Origin: Silene latifolia
Taxonomy: Eukaryota > Streptophyta > Magnoliopsida > Caryophyllales > Caryophyllaceae
Length of the DNA stretch: 64,000 nt
Direction of reading: 5' to 3'
Assembly (NCBI RefSeq): GCF_048544455.1
Contig: NC_133531.1
Coordinates: 64,208,099-64,272,098 of the forward strand
Part shown: piece by piece, positions 46,811 through 59,673 of the stretch
Numbering within the stretch: position 1 is the first letter of the stretch
Layout of the letters: each line of letters starts with the position of its first letter
Position numbers and translations under genes: made by a program
The notes under the pieces: model-generated
What the model saw: only the letters and a program-made list of their open reading frames with translations
What the model was told of the DNA's origin: nothing
The model's database searches: none

Positions 46811-46820
46811 TCTGTTGCTT

Positions 46821-48113
46821 TTAGTTCATTTTTTGATTAAAGTTCTCTTGAGCAATTTCCTCAATCTCATTTTGCATTATATCAAGCTTATTAGTTTGAG
46901 ACCGACACTTATAAAAAAGTTGATCAAGAAGCTTACATACTTTCTCTTTGGAGTAAGTTCTAGCCTTGGCCTTTAGATGATTTACCTCGTTGTCGGAATC
47001 AGAGTCAGAATCGTCGGGGTTAGCCATGAGGCATCTTAAGTGTTCAAGTTTTGAGGTTTTTGAGACTTTTTCTTTACCATGATTTGCAAGACACATTTTA
47101 GCCTCAAGTTCCTCCTCGATGAGTTCCTCATCTTCCTCGGAGTCGGACATTCCCCATATGGCACTCATGACTCTATGTTTATAGTCTTTTTTAACCTTTT
47201 CTCTTCTTTCCTTAGATTTGATTTCCTCCCACTTGGGACATTCTTTAATTTGATGAGTTTTGTCACCACATTTAAAGCATCCCACGGTGGAAGTGGGTCG
47301 TTTCTTAGGAAAGCGTTTTTTCGAGTAATTATTAGTGAACTTTTTGTTACCTTGTCCATTTACCAACCCGGCTAAGTTTCTTGTGAACATAGCAAACTCG
47401 TCTTCCTCCTCATCTTCTTCATCACTTGGAGAAGATGTGAGGGCGAGACTCTTTCCCTTTGATGACTCACTAGAATGCTTATCGAGATTAAACTCGTGAG
47501 CCATTAGTGATCCCATTAGTTCATGAAGAGATAGGGTTGACAAATCTTTAGCTTCCTCTATGGCGGTGACTTTAGGTTGCCATTTAGGGGTTAGACTACG
47601 AAGGATTTTTCGAATGATGTCCTCGGACTCGAAATTCCTTCCTAGACTTTGAAGCTCATTAATTATACAAGAAAAACGAGAAGAAAAATTATTTAAAGAC
47701 TCGTCCTTTGACATTCTAAACATTTCATATTGTTGCATGAGAAGGTCAATACGGTGTTTTCTTACTTGGGACGTCCCTTCATATGCAAGTACAAGGGAAT
47801 CCCAAATGGATTTTGCCGTAGGACACCCGGAGATTCGACTAACTTCCCCCTCACCAACACAACGTTGAAGAATTGACATTGCTTTGGAATTCTTTTCGGC
47901 AAGCTTGAAGTCGTTCTCATTGTAATTTCTTTCCTCTTTTGTCTTAGTGAAACCGTTAAGAATATCGGTTTCCTCAATGACAAGAGGTCCATTTTGGATG
48001 ATGTTCCAACATTGATAATCGATACTTTTGATGTAATGTTCCATTTTGAGTTTCCACCATCCAAAATTTGAACCGGTAAAGACCGGGATCTTGGAGTGTT
48101 TCTCAGAATCCAT
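46821..48113 (-). CDS. gag: Gag of element H (N-terminal 430 codons)
   Basis: An intact frame from ATG at 48113. It starts MDSEKHSKIPVFTGSNF, followed by the UBN2-type gag core (WWKLKMEHYIKS; RIDLLMQQYEMFRMS), an acidic DEEDEEEDEF stretch, a CCHC knuckle (CFKCGDKTHQIKEC), and an acidic/basic C-terminal part. It forms the virus-like particle. The stop at 46821 is probably caused by a one-base loss, since the next frame continues the expected protein directly. Confidence 0.87.
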   Translation of the reverse strand: MDSEKHSKIPVFTGSNFGWWKLKMEHYIKSIDYQCWNIIQNGPLVIEETDILNGFTKTKEERNYNENDFKLAEKNSKAMSILQRCVGEGEVSRISGCPTAKSIWDSLVLAYEGTSQVRKHRIDLLMQQYEMFRMSKDESLNNFSSRFSCIINELQSLGRNFESEDIIRKILRSLTPKWQPKVTAIEEAKDLSTLSLHELMGSLMAHEFNLDKHSSESSKGKSLALTSSPSDEEDEEEDEFAMFTRNLAGLVNGQGNKKFTNNYSKKRFPKKRPTSTVGCFKCGDKTHQIKECPKWEEIKSKERREKVKKDYKHRVMSAIWGMSDSEEDEELIEEELEAKMCLANHGKEKVSKTSKLEHLRCLMANPDDSDSDSDNEVNHLKAKARTYSKEKVCKLLDQLFYKCRSQTNKLDIMQNEIEEIAQENFNQKMN

Positions 48114-48162
48114 TACCCACGAATCAAACTCTAAGGCAGTTAGCCTCGATCAAGAGCACGAG

Positions 48163-48174
48163 GCTCTGATACCA
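48163..48174 (-). other. Primer binding site of element H (initiator tRNA-Met)
   Basis: The minus strand reads TGGTATCAGAGC, two bases from the 5' LTR. Confidence 0.88.
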
Positions 48175-48176
48175 AT

Positions 48177-49759
48177 TGTTGAGTTTATGGATTCAAGTAC
48201 CTAAGAGGGGGAGGGGGTGAATTAGGTACTCTTTTAAAAATTTTAACTTCAACTTTATTGGATTAAAGTAAGTTAAGTGAACAAAAGAGATTAGAGGATA
48301 CTTTGAATAATATTGAAAGATTGAACAAGTATCACGATGAATGTTTCTTTGAAGTATGAAAGCAACAATCGTTCGATTTGTATCTATTTGTCTCAGTTTG
48401 TGGAATATAACTGCAGACCAAATGCGACAGTATGATGAACTGTTACTTCTAAGTTTGAGCGAAACAAAAACAAACAAACAAAGTAAATTGCAGCGGAAAT
48501 AAAGTAAGAACAATGAACACGAGATTTTTGAATTGGTTCGGCAAATACTCAAGTGCCTACGTCCAATCTACCTTTTTATTACTTTCCTTTAGTGATCTAC
48601 TCCGACAACTAAAAGACCCTTGTAATAAAAGACGCCAACCTACTCCGGTTGCAAAGCTAGTATAAGAACTACTCCGTTCTTATGACAAGCTAACTCGCAA
48701 TCTACTCCGATTGCCAAGAGTTAAAGGACTACTCCGTCCTAGAACTCAACAACTCACAACCTACTCCGGTTGCCAACTCACAACCTACTCCGGTTGTCAA
48801 GAGTTAAAGACTACTCCGTCCTAAACTCTACTAACACACTTAGAATGTTATAGGATCAAGTTTCCACTAACATATTCTTAACAAAGAATAGAGATGGACA
48901 ACTTTTACAAGATCAACAATTCTTAAGCAAGAGAGTTTAGTATTATAAAGCAACAGTAGCCACGACTGTAGAAACTGAAAGACACTTGAAGACTTTTTAA
49001 AGGATTTTGCAAAGAACACGGTTTTAAGCTTTTAAAAACAATTTGCAAAACATGAAAGAATTAATTCAGAAAAGTCTTGGGAATTAATGAAGGAGGGACT
49101 CGGTATTTATAGAGGAGGTGAGTGAAGGGATTGCTAGGGTTTTGAAGGGTCAAGGACCTCACATGTGAAGGGCAATAGCAACCACCTAAAAACGTGCACC
49201 AAAAAGGAGTCTTTTGCAAAGGTAAGAATAGAGAAAGAAGGTTTGAAAGATAACCTTAAATGCTCATGCAAAATCAGAAAACAAAGGATGTGAGACAAGT
49301 CACATGATGACAAGTTAACACAAATATGGCAAAAAGCATTTCTTGTTTTCTTAAAGACCAAAGGATTGAATTTGCACAAAGAGGAAACATTTTGAATAAT
49401 TCAAACCACTCTTTAAAGAATACTACCTCCTTATAAAAAATCTGATTTTTTATCTTTGAAAAATGATAATCACGTGAAACCTTTTGAAAGATAAAAGGGA
49501 CTTCAAGTTTCTCGAGTTGTGGCATAATCCAAACAGCTGTTTGCGTGTGAAAGCAACAGTCATCTGGACTGTTTCTATTACTCTACTATACTTAACTTTC
49601 TCGCTTGTACATTAGATGACACACGACTAATTACAATGGGCTTAATAACAACTTCAACACTTCTTAATCCAAGCTTGATTACATCATTAATCCTGAAAAG
49701 GTAAACTAAGAATACACAAATCAAATGGGCATGTTATCATCAACATAAGGAACCCAACA
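48177..49759 (-). repeat. 5' LTR of element H
   Basis: 1583 bp. The likely promoter TATAAATA is on the minus strand at 49104-49111. CTACTCCG repeats lie at 48592-48826. Confidence 0.92.
49104..49111 (-). promoter_or_regulatory. TATA box in the 5' LTR of H
   Basis: TATAAATA followed by CCGAGTC on the minus strand, in the expected position for the LTR promoter. It is directed away from the right-hand flank and into the element. Confidence 0.6.
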
Positions 49760-50379
49760 GTCACCACTAGATCCGGTAAATGAGTCATTTGGGTTCCGTA
49801 ATTTCGGTTTAATGGGGTCATTCTGGATGCAGTAGGATCATACCCAAAAGTTGGTGAAAAAACAAAGGCTAATATTGCAACGCTGATTTATCATGCAATA
49901 GAGTATAGACAGTCTCAAAGAAAGAAAACTAAGGAAGGAAGACCAAGATCGATGAATCAAAGCTCGGTATCAAAAGCACGCCAAGTTCACAAAACAATCT
50001 AAGAGCAGCAATTATTGCGTGAGATGGTCTCAGACTGTAAAACCGTCTCATTCTATAACTTGTGATCGAAGAGTAGCATAATTGCATTGAATTCAGATTA
50101 CAATGATACTCTAAAATGTACACTAAAAGTAGCATAAATACGTTGAATTTAAATTACCAAGTTTAATTGGTTTGTCGATGACGATGATGAGAATCAATGA
50201 AGATGAGAGGTTGTTATAATGTTGTTGGAGTCATTCATTTATAGTGGTTCTCCACTTGTACTCATGTTTCAGAGCTGATGTGCTATTATGTAAACTTGTT
50301 TATTGCAACACCAAATAAGCTTGCTTGTTGCACAATTTCAATCACTTCACCCATCAACTCGCGGATGATGATCAACTCG
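49760..50379. other. Right flank of element H
   Basis: This was presumably once contiguous with 39118. No supported gene. Near 50018-50052 there is a partial palindrome (gagatggtctcagac / aaaccgtctcat). Confidence 0.45.
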
Positions 50380-50473
50380 TGGATGTCTTAACCATGCCTC
50401 TTGCACGAGCTCATTTGCAAATGCTTACTTCCAAGATCGGACTTTTCGATCGGTCGTCCCTCTTGTGGGGGCA
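50380..50473 (+). pseudogene. Copia pol C-terminal remnant and polypurine tract
   Basis: The plus-strand reading PLARAHLQMLTSKIGLF resembles the last residues of Copia RNase H (the usual form is like T-K-x-L-x-R-x-x-F-x-x-L-x-x-K-L-G). It is followed by 'cctcttgtgggggca', a polypurine-type tract, and then an LTR. This is only the last 30 or so codons of an element otherwise lost. Confidence 0.5.
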
Positions 50474-50854
50474 TGATAAGATTACCTAAATTATGTTAAT
50501 ATTCCGTGTATAACTAATTATCTTTTGTAATCTTTTACTCTCTCCGTCCCGGTCGATTGTTGTCCTTTGATTTTGGCACAAAGACCAAGGAAAGAAGAGG
50601 GGGTCAATTACTAAATGACAAGTGGAACAAAAATTGAGTGTGAATGATCAAATTGCTCATCAAGTTCATTCTTAAAATAGAAAGGACAACAATTGTCTGA
50701 GACACTCCAAAATGAAAAAGGACAACAAATGATAGGGACAGAGGGAGTAGTTATCTCATTCACACGTAATCCTTATAATCTAGGACTTGTATTTATACCT
50801 TTGCCTTGTTTAATAATATTCATTAAGCTTTAACCTAAATACTTCTCTACATCA
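50474..50854 (+). repeat. Degenerate Copia LTR interrupted by a MITE
   Basis: It begins TGATAAGATTACC after the polypurine tract and plausibly ends ...ctctacatca. Without the MITE it is about 170 bp, comparable to TRIM-size LTRs. Confidence 0.5.
50538..50747. mobile_element. Stowaway-like (Tc1/Mariner) MITE
   Basis: 210 bp, starting CTCTCTCCGTCCCGG and ending GATAGGGACAGAGGGAG, flanked by TA on both sides. These termini and the TA target are typical of Stowaway elements. The subterminal phrases ttgttgtcctttg and aaaggacaacaa are complementary. Non-coding. Confidence 0.85.
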
Positions 50855-52151
50855 GGCCATCAGGGAAGCAACAATTATGGGAATGGTATGAACTATGAAC
50901 TAAAGGCAGAATGCGGGGAAGGGTAATTAGGTAAGTGGAGTCAAGGTCGGGAACCATTCGGCCTCAACCGCCCATGGTGCGGGTCTGTTTGTGTGAAAAT
51001 AAGATTAGTATCTTAAGGTACCTTGGAGGTCGTAACTACTCTCATACACTTTGTGATCTACCCTTGAATACAAGGGTTTGAGCCACGGTTGTAGATGCGT
51101 AATCTAATAAACAACGCTAAATTACTTATAATAATTTAGCGCTCAACAATGAATAATATAATTCTCAAATTTAAACACAGGAATTCCCAACGATACTTAT
51201 ATATCAAGAAGATTCCAATAACACAACATCAACTAGAGTCTTCACAAAAGTACTTGTGGATGCTAAACTACAAACTAAAGGATAGATGGCTGATTACCTC
51301 CATGATCGGATGGGGTCGCCGTGCTACTTCTACTTCAAATGCTAATCTATGCTATGCCTAGAGACTAATCTAAAGATAGACTAAGTTGTAGTAGTTGTTG
51401 TTGTTTGAGTTATTGTTTGCTTGAATAAGATGCCTCCTTATACAGGCGTCATCTGGCTTTTTGGAAAACTACTTCTTAGTGGGAGGCGGTTAGTAAACCG
51501 CCATGTCTTCTTTAAGCTTCATATGGGCGCTTATCATGCCCTTTAGCCCAGCGTTATGCCTTTTGGACTTCTTGGTTTCCTTGGTTTTCTTGGACTCCGT
51601 TTGTCTTTGATCTTGGACTGACTTGACTTAGGCCCAATAACTTTATTCTTTAGTTCTCAGGCCCACATACCCTTAAATTAATAAATATAGTACCCTGACT
51701 AAATTAGGCACCAACAAATACCCTATCAGCGTACGAAGGTTTTAATTCAAAAGGAAACTTTTGGACGCTGAAAACTTCTTAGATTATGCGTTTTACCTTA
51801 GGCTTATTATGCCAAAAATCCCAGTGCTTTATCCACTGAAACCGTGCTCTACAAACCCCAGATCAAACCATCAGATTCATCCATCCCAATTTAGGAAAAA
51901 TTTGCAGAATCATCATAAACTCATCTAGCCCTATAAAGAACAAAGGATTTGACCCTTCGTCATTCTAGCAAGGCCTCACACTGTCCTTTTCAAACAGATC
52001 TGTTGTACGCTTTCTTGAAGGATTTATCATTATTTTTATCAGTTAATACTGAAAGAGAAGAAAAGAAGAATGAACTTCTCACCCAAAAAGCATCATATTT
52101 ATAATAATTTGAGGAACTCAACCGTTTTTAACGTTTGAAATGTGAACAACT
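50855..52151. other. Intergenic, no supported gene
   Basis: It contains two small hairpins (gctaaatta...taatttagc near 51114-51143; ggcggttagtaaaccgcc near 51485). On the minus strand TGTTGGTGCCTAATTTAG starting at about 51715 looks like an LTR start, but I cannot find the other end. Confidence 0.4.
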
Positions 52152-52721
52152 TGTAACACCCCCTCATACCAAGGTACCTTACCAGGACTACCCTAGCATG
52201 AAAGACTGCTACCATCTCGGTTGCCCGAGGTTAGTACATATCGAAAGCAACTGTCCCAAAAAAATTTATTAAAATACGGGAAATGTAAAAGATTACAAAG
52301 TTTCCAAAATCCAATAAATGAATATCCAAATACTAATGACAACAAAACAGAAACTAAGACTTGCGATGGTGATACTAATCCAGTGTGACAACTCTGCCAT
52401 GAACGCCCCCAAGCTCACCAAATGCATCACCTGTCACAGTCTGCTCACCATCCTCGAATAGATCACCACAGATTTTATAAAACAACAACGGGGTCAGTAC
52501 TGCTCAATCAAAATAAGACAAGTGCATAAAGTAACCAGCTGATCATCCTTCATCCCCAGTCTCCCGATCTCGCACAGTAACCGACTACACACCGAAGTGT
52601 GTAGCCCTGCCAGACTACCCATCACAATAGGTAGTCCACGCCGCCAGTGGGGGACCGCAGCCAATCCCCACCAAAATCCCGCTCATCAACGAGCGATAAC
52701 CATGTCCCTTAATGTGCACAT
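52152..52721 (+). repeat. Truncated LTR-like fragment, cut by element F
   Basis: It starts TGTAACACCCCCTCATACC, a form I associate with gypsy LTRs in several eudicots, and continues 'ccatctcggttgcccgagg' until the LTR of F begins at 52722. No coding capacity. Lineage assignment is tentative. Confidence 0.45.
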
Positions 52722-53997
52722 TGTTGGAATATGTGTCCTCCAACAATAATGCGATCACGACTGTTGATCATAATGATCACGTGTTTAAATCTCATTATAA
52801 AGAATACAATTGGGAAGTAATTTTGTTACTGTCAAATGGTCAACATATATCGGTAATGATTGGTCGACTAGAGTTTGACATTACGTCTGTTCGACGGTGG
52901 TGATCGATTGACCCCTAGGTCATACCTATAGGGCGACACTCTTAATTGATTATTTAATTAATCGTATAATGTTACGAGTTAATTAAATTACTTGAAAATT
53001 GACGGACGATTTTGGAAGTAAAATTTACGTATCATATCGAAATGTGATTAAATAAGATACTGATCCGAGTAATTGAATCGTATCATTATTTCGGATGAAA
53101 TAATTGTTTAAGATAACAATTAAATTTGAATGAATTATTATAAATACAATCTGTTGTGATTTATAAATGGTAAAATATTTTGGTACAAGTAATTATGATA
53201 TTAGTGAGTCGATTTTGTATGTGACGTATTTTTATTAATACGTTGATTTTTAATTTGTTAAAAATACATAATAAATTTATGTGACATGTGACATGCTACA
53301 TATTGACAAATTGACCAAAATAATATGGATCCCATATTATCAAGTGTACCGAAATTAAGGGGTGGTGGAAGCTAATATTGTGTTTGTTTAATTATTATAA
53401 GAACACAATGATTACCTACATTCCTAGCCATGCAACCCTAATATTCATTGTGAAGACAAATGTGTGCATGCATTGGCTCCCCAAAAAGCCCCCTTCCACC
53501 CGGTTTTTGATGAGAAAACCATTATGGTTTTTCATCTCATTTTTACCTAAAATTACACTAAAATGTGTTAGTGATAATTCATTCTTTTCATCATCCAAAA
53601 AAAAAATTAGAATTCTAGAGAGATAAAAATCTCTCTTTTTCTTCCTCCAATATACCGAAATATTTAAGTGTTTATAATATTTTGGGTCATTTTTCTACTA
53701 CATTAATATTATACTAGTTCATGTAATATTAATTAAATTAAGGGTAAGCTTTGGGTATTAATCCTAAGGAGAGATCCTACACTTGGATCTTGGTTCTTCC
53801 ATCTTAGGAAAACACAAGAACAAAAGAAAAGGAGATTTCTTTTGTGCCCATAAAACCGAAATCACCAATGTAAGAACATGATTTCTCCTCTATTTTTATC
53901 ATTTGTTTGCATGCATAAAATCCGTATTTAATTTTATGACAAATTAATTTATAACATATATGAGTATGTTTGTGTATATAGATCTACATTTCCTTCA
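52722..53997 (+). repeat. 5' LTR of element F
   Basis: 1276 bp, from TGTTGGAATATG to TTCCTTCA. It shares some features with D's LTRs (the 'aatctgttgtgat' segment) that E lacks. Confidence 0.9.
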
Positions 53998-55446
53998 ATC
54001 GGTATCAAGAGCCACGGTTGTTTGCATGTAAATCGGTTAAAAGTTTTTCCGAGTTATAAGAATAACATATAAAACTTGTAAAATTTGTGTTATTATGAGA
54101 TATCACGAAATTAATCCATGCATGTTAATATTTCTGGTCCTAAAATGTTTTAGGATATTTTGGTTAATTTTACGGATTTTTATTGTTCATATTATACATT
54201 AATGACATTTAAATATGATTTTATGAGTAAAAATGTCATTTTCGGTCTAAAATTAGCTATACTTAGAATTTTCAGTTGATTTTTGGATATGTTGTCACAT
54301 ATATTATTTTGCGATAACCTGCAAATTTTCATAATTTTTGGACTTGTTATGCTCGAAAAATGGATTTTTCATTATTAAATTCGGATTTAAGTGAAAAATA
54401 GGTTAATATGAGTTAAATTTCGAATCTGGTCATAGAAAATTAATATGTTGTCACATGAAATTTTACAAGATGTGTGTAAAATAATTGGCTATAAAGAAGT
54501 TTTTTTGCATGATTTATGGATTTTTGAAGAAAAATAGCATAAATAGTGACATTGTTAGTGAAAAATTAATAAAACATAATCTATGACTTAGGAAAAACGT
54601 CTAATGTTGCCTTTTATTATCTTTTTCAGATCTAAAATTGAAAAGTTAATGAATATAATTTTTCCATGTTTTTTATGATTATTTTATTAAAAATCGATAA
54701 ACCGCAACATTGTTTTTCCGGAAAAATTTCGAAATTTTTAACCTAAGATTTTGAACATTATGAGTGTCATGGTATTTTTCCAGAATGTTCATGAGTTTAA
54801 ATTTCAAATTTCAAATTTATTTGAAATTTTGTGATTTATTTGAAGTTTATAGCTTATTTTTGTAATTTTTGGTCCATTTATGAACAATTTTATAAAATAT
54901 GGGTTAATTATGGTCAAATTATTAGTGAAGACTAAATTTTGAGTCCTAAGAGATTAGGTTAATTAACTTATGCATAAATATGAGTTTATGTATTTTTGTG
55001 ATTATAAAAATGTTGAAGTCACGCAAATCTGTAAAAACCGAGTAATATACGATATTGGCTAATTAAAGGCGATTTAGCATAAAATTGAGCATGTTCATAC
55101 ATATTATAATGCTGCATTTTTCTTTATGATTGTCATAATTTTAATTTATGTAATTTTGAATTATGTAATTTTACTTAGTATGGCCTTAGATTTTAATTGG
55201 TATTTCCCGAAATGTATGGGAATATCGATTCGGTTGTAATTTTATTGTGATCTCGTATCACCGTTTTGTAATTTAATAGATTTATTTTATTTTAGTTACA
55301 AATGTATAATAGGAAATTATGTAATTTGCTATGTAATTTAATTTATCTCGGAGTTCCCAAAGACGGATTTCCTCAAGATGGCGATACATAAAGACGGTGT
55401 TACCTCGAGATGCGTGCCACAACCGAAGTTCAAGGGACCAATGAAG
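53998..55446 (+). other. Leader of element F
   Basis: AT-rich and non-coding, closely matching E's leader. The variant primer site occupies 54000-54017. Confidence 0.7.
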
Positions 55447-56720
55447 TGAAGGAAATGTAGGTTCATATACAAATTAACATACTCTTATATGTCTAAATAA
55501 TTTGTCATAAAATTAATTACGGATCTTATGCATGCAAACAATAATATAAATAGAGGAGAAATCATGTCCTTACATAGTAGATTTCGGCTATTAGGGCACA
55601 AGAGAGATCACCTTTCTCTTCTTGTTCTTGAGCTTTTCCAATGGAAGAATGAAGATCTAAGTGTAAGATCTCTCCCTATGTATTATACCCAAGGCTTAAC
55701 CCTTAATATAATTAATATTATAAGATCTAGTATAATATTAATCTTAGTAGAAAATTGAACCAAAATGTTTATAAAACTCTTATATATTTCGGTTTTTGAG
55801 AGAGGAAGAGGAGGATTTTCTTCTCACTAGAACTTGTATTTTTGATGAGTAAAAATTAGAATGAAAATAATACACTACCTTTAGTATATTATTAGGTAAA
55901 ATTAAAGAGAAAAACAATGATCATTTTGCTTCCCCAAAACCGTGTAAGAGGAGAGAAAAATAGGAGCCAATGCATGGAGAAATTGTTCTTCACAAGGAAC
56001 AATAGGCTTGCATGGCTAGGTTTCCTTTTAATCATTGTGTTTTCCACTAATTACAAACAACATATAATTAGCTTAAGTCCCTCTATTTTTCGGCCCATTT
56101 GGTAATATGGAATCCATATTATTTTTGTCAATTGTCTATATGTTACATGTCATATGTCACATATAATTGTTATGTATTTTTAACATATTAAAAATCAACG
56201 TATTAATAAAAATACGTCACATACAAAAATCGACTTAGTAATTTCATAATTACTTGTGCCAAAATATTTTACCATTTATAAATCACAACAGATTGTATTT
56301 ATAACAATTCATTCAAATTTAATTGTTACATTAAACAATTTATTTCATCCGAGTAATTATACAATTTAATTACTCAGACCGTATCTTATTTAATCACATT
56401 TTAATATGATACGTAAATTTTACTTCCAAAATCGTCCGTCAATTTTCAAGTAATTTAATTAACTCGTAACATTATACGATTAATTAAATAATCAATTAAG
56501 AGTGTTGCCCTTTAGGTATGACCTAGGGGGTCAACTGATCACCACCGTCACACGACAGTAATGTCAAACTCTAGTCAGCCAATCATTACCGATATATGTT
56601 GACCGATTGACAAGAATAATATTACTTCCCAATTGTATTCATTTTAATGAGACTTAAACATGTGATCATCATGATCAACAGTCGTGATCGCATTATTGTC
56701 GGAGGACACATATTCCAACA
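55447..56720 (-). repeat. 3' LTR of element D
   Basis: 1274 bp. On the plus strand it runs TGAAGGAAATG to TATTCCAACA. Confidence 0.92.
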
Positions 56721-56731
56721 ATCTCCCACTT
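56721..56731 (-). other. Polypurine tract of element D
   Basis: The minus strand reads aagtgggagat, as in E. Confidence 0.75.
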
Positions 56732-59673
56732 GTCCTCGACAAGTGTGCGTCACCAATTCTCTTGTCCTATTACTATCTCCCACTCAATGCAAGGTGTCTT
56801 TCAGGTCGTACTTGCAAGTGATCATATCGAGAGTGGTTTCCTCGATCTGGAGAATAACTGATTGACCGGATTTATCCACTCTGGATACCTTCCGAGCGTG
56901 GCCACGCATTTCCAGTTCATTACTCCTCGAGTGGCCCTGAGATATTGTTATAACCCTGACTAGGGATGGACAATTCCTATCACACTCATTCCCTTCGACT
57001 AGCCACAGCCATCATAACCCAAAATATGCCCATTTGACCCCATTTACGAAGGTCGTAGTAACACAAATCAAAGTTAATCAAATCGTGCCATCTTAGGTGA
57101 ATAGCCTTTAGTCAAAAGAATCGACTCATTTTGAATACTATAGTAGCTCTCGCCACGACCAGGCTATATAAATTTGCCATAACTCTATAAGCGGTCATAA
57201 GGCCCGACAAAATGTTCCTACAGTCGCCTATGTGATCGACTAGTCATCTCACATGACTCTATGGCACTTGAACTTGCCATCAATCGCATCACACTCTAGT
57301 CACTTCGAGACGTCACCTCATATAAGTAACTATGGGCAAAAACAATGTTAATCTATGTTCACTTTAACGGGGTTCAATTGTCTCCACAACCCGTTTGGAT
57401 ATAACAATGTACCAAGTGAGTTAATAATAACTCAAACGACAAATGTCGACATCACACTCGGGTAGTCAATATCATATTACAACCTTGTGATGTTTATCAT
57501 AAGTGTAAACACTTATTGATTGCAATAGAAGTTTAACATCCCATGTGTCCATGTGTTCAAACTTCTTACACTTGCATTTTCCTTCACATTCATGTTCTCT
57601 CTCATAGCATGAATCTTACCAAGTAAACATCAAGGTTCTCGACCTTGGTTTCGGTTCTTTATCTTGAAAGAACTTCCTTATCGATCATCTCATAACGAAC
57701 GAATTTGCGATGAATGATACAACTTGCACCGATCAAGTATTTCATCCACACACAATGCACTAGGTATATGTTTTGTAGAATCTTGTAACAATTGACAAGA
57801 TTATTTAGCTTAGCACTTCTCATAAGTCCTAGCTTTTACTAGGAAAGATTGTTTTTGAATAACCTCTTATTCAACCAAGCATCTTTTCAAAAACTTCTCA
57901 TTTCTCTTTCTAGGCTTGAAAGAATTGGGATTCTCATAAATCCTCATATGTGCTCGGATTTTCTACAGTATGTGCAACCTCTTAACACACAATGGAACAT
58001 TCCGTCAATCACCGAAATCGCTCATCGGATTCTACTCGAGAATTCATGACGTTTCTTTTATGGCTCACCAACCAATCATCATGCTCTTATGCATATGATT
58101 CATAATTGGACATGTATATGATTATTCTAATGGCGGAAACATTAGTCACTAATAATCATGAGATCAACCGTTCTCGTGTTCAATGAACTACCATGACGCT
58201 AACGGTAATCCCATTTTCATTCATATGAATAACCTATGTATACGTTGATACGATACTAATCCAACATCCCATGATGTAATTGGATTCAACATTGTCCATT
58301 TTCATCCAGAATTGAAAACTCAAAAGCTTCTTTATGAAAGAAGGCATTGGCTCAAATCATTCTTTAATGAGTAATGAGTTTTATACATTCAAGGATGATA
58401 GCTCCCACTAAATTCCATGTCTTCACATGAGAATTTCCTAACTCCCACTGAAATTGACTTCTCAATCGAAATTCGTCAAGAATATAAATATAAATTGCTT
58501 TGCCAAGTTACTAGGATAAAACCATATATGTTCCCATCATATCCTTTCAAAATGCCTATTTTGAAGTGGTCTTATCTCAACCTTACGGAAAGAGATTTTA
58601 ATTCTCTAACACACTCATATCATAATGATGTGTAGCAATGTCATTATTCAAATACAAATAATATTTAGAATACTTCCTTCGCAAATACCCTTTTGGAAGG
58701 AGATTTAACCATTTCATAGGGAGGTTAAGCAATGACATTTGCATGGTTAAAACGTTGGCTATAGAAGATATCGGAATATCAATTTTTTTTTTGCAACTTG
58801 ATTTTGATCATAACTAGTGTGTTACTTTGATTCATTTAGGCTCTTAAGTAAAACTCATGATTGAAACTATTGGTCAAATGCTTCATAAACTTAGTCAAAA
58901 ACTCATTAAGACTTTACATTAGTCATTTTTCTTCCAAAACTTTCTTTTGGTCTCCTCGTGTAGTTATCTTGAGAATATACTCTTTATTATTACTACATTT
59001 GGTCTCTTTAGTCATATAGAATTAACTTGAGACCATAGATCTCATCTATTTGGTATACTATGTGAATAGATATACCTTTATTCAAATCATTCTCTCTTGC
59101 GTAGATCTTCATATACACAAGTACACAATTTTATCTTGCCTTGTGTGTTGTGTCCTCATTTTTCTCCCACTCTATCTTTAGAATAAATACACTATAGATT
59201 CAAAGATAGCATATGAGGCACAAATTAATGATGTTGAATTATAAGGAGAACTACCTCATGGGTAGACTAATTGTTATTGATTTTATATGTGTACTTGGTG
59301 ATTGACATACCTTTAAAAGAGTTCATAGACTCAAAATCACTTTATAAATGATCATACACAAGCCTTAAGCATGTGGACATATAATGAAACCCGTCATTAT
59401 AATTGTCTATTTGATCACTTTTAAGTGAATAATCTTATGTTTCAAAACACAAGCATTTAAAGATGAAATTTTAGAACATAAAGGATAAATGATAAAACGG
59501 GTGACTTGGGTTGCAAACCAAGTCACTATCATCCAAAATACAAACCATTATCCAAAATACCTTTCCATGTCGAACACGGAAACTTAAAGTTCTAAAAATT
59601 CAAAACATAACTTAAAATAAGACAATGAAAAACAAAGCTCCATAAAAGCTATCCTTAGCTTCTTCATGGTTTC
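56732..59673 (-). other. 3' non-coding region of element D
   Basis: The reverse complement is collinear with 21439-24394 in E. No ORF above about 72 codons and no enzyme motif recognised. Confidence 0.65.

Larger units (their letters stand above)
39119..49759 (-). mobile_element. SIRE/Maximus-like Copia element H, full length but frame-broken
   Basis: LTRs 39119-40697 and 48177-49759 begin TGTTGAG and end CCCAACA. In the minus sense the order is 5' LTR, Met primer site, gag, coiled-coil extension, protease, integrase, reverse transcriptase, RNase H, a third-ORF remnant, polypurine tract and 3' LTR. The large gag with a coiled coil and second zinc knuckle, and a region after pol, fit the SIRE/Maximus lineage. 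At least five frame breaks or stops prevent a complete polyprotein as written. The LTRs differ by roughly 1-2%. Target duplication 4 of 5. Its insertion separates the MATE start from its upstream DNA. Confidence 0.9.
52722..55446 (+). mobile_element. Gag-only Copia-type element F (5' part)
   Basis: It has a 5' LTR (52722-53997), the variant primer site (54000-54017) and the leader up to 55446, where element D is inserted just before the expected gag start. The rest of F lies beyond the right edge. The leader is nearly collinear with 18145-19600 in E. Confidence 0.88.

Noticed and set aside
46800..46840. Programmed -1 frameshift between the gag and coiled-coil frames of H
   Set aside because: The A-run does not form a proper slippery heptamer in the gag frame, and a seventh A would join both frames. 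A one-base loss is simpler.
51485..51502. Hairpin ggcggttagtaaaccgcc as a terminator
   Set aside because: Rho-independent terminators are not expected in a plant nuclear genome, and no gene ends here.
55528..56105. Plus-strand frames of 76 and 62 codons repeated at 63040-63617
   Set aside because: They are antisense frames within the two near-identical LTRs of D, so their repetition is not evidence of coding.
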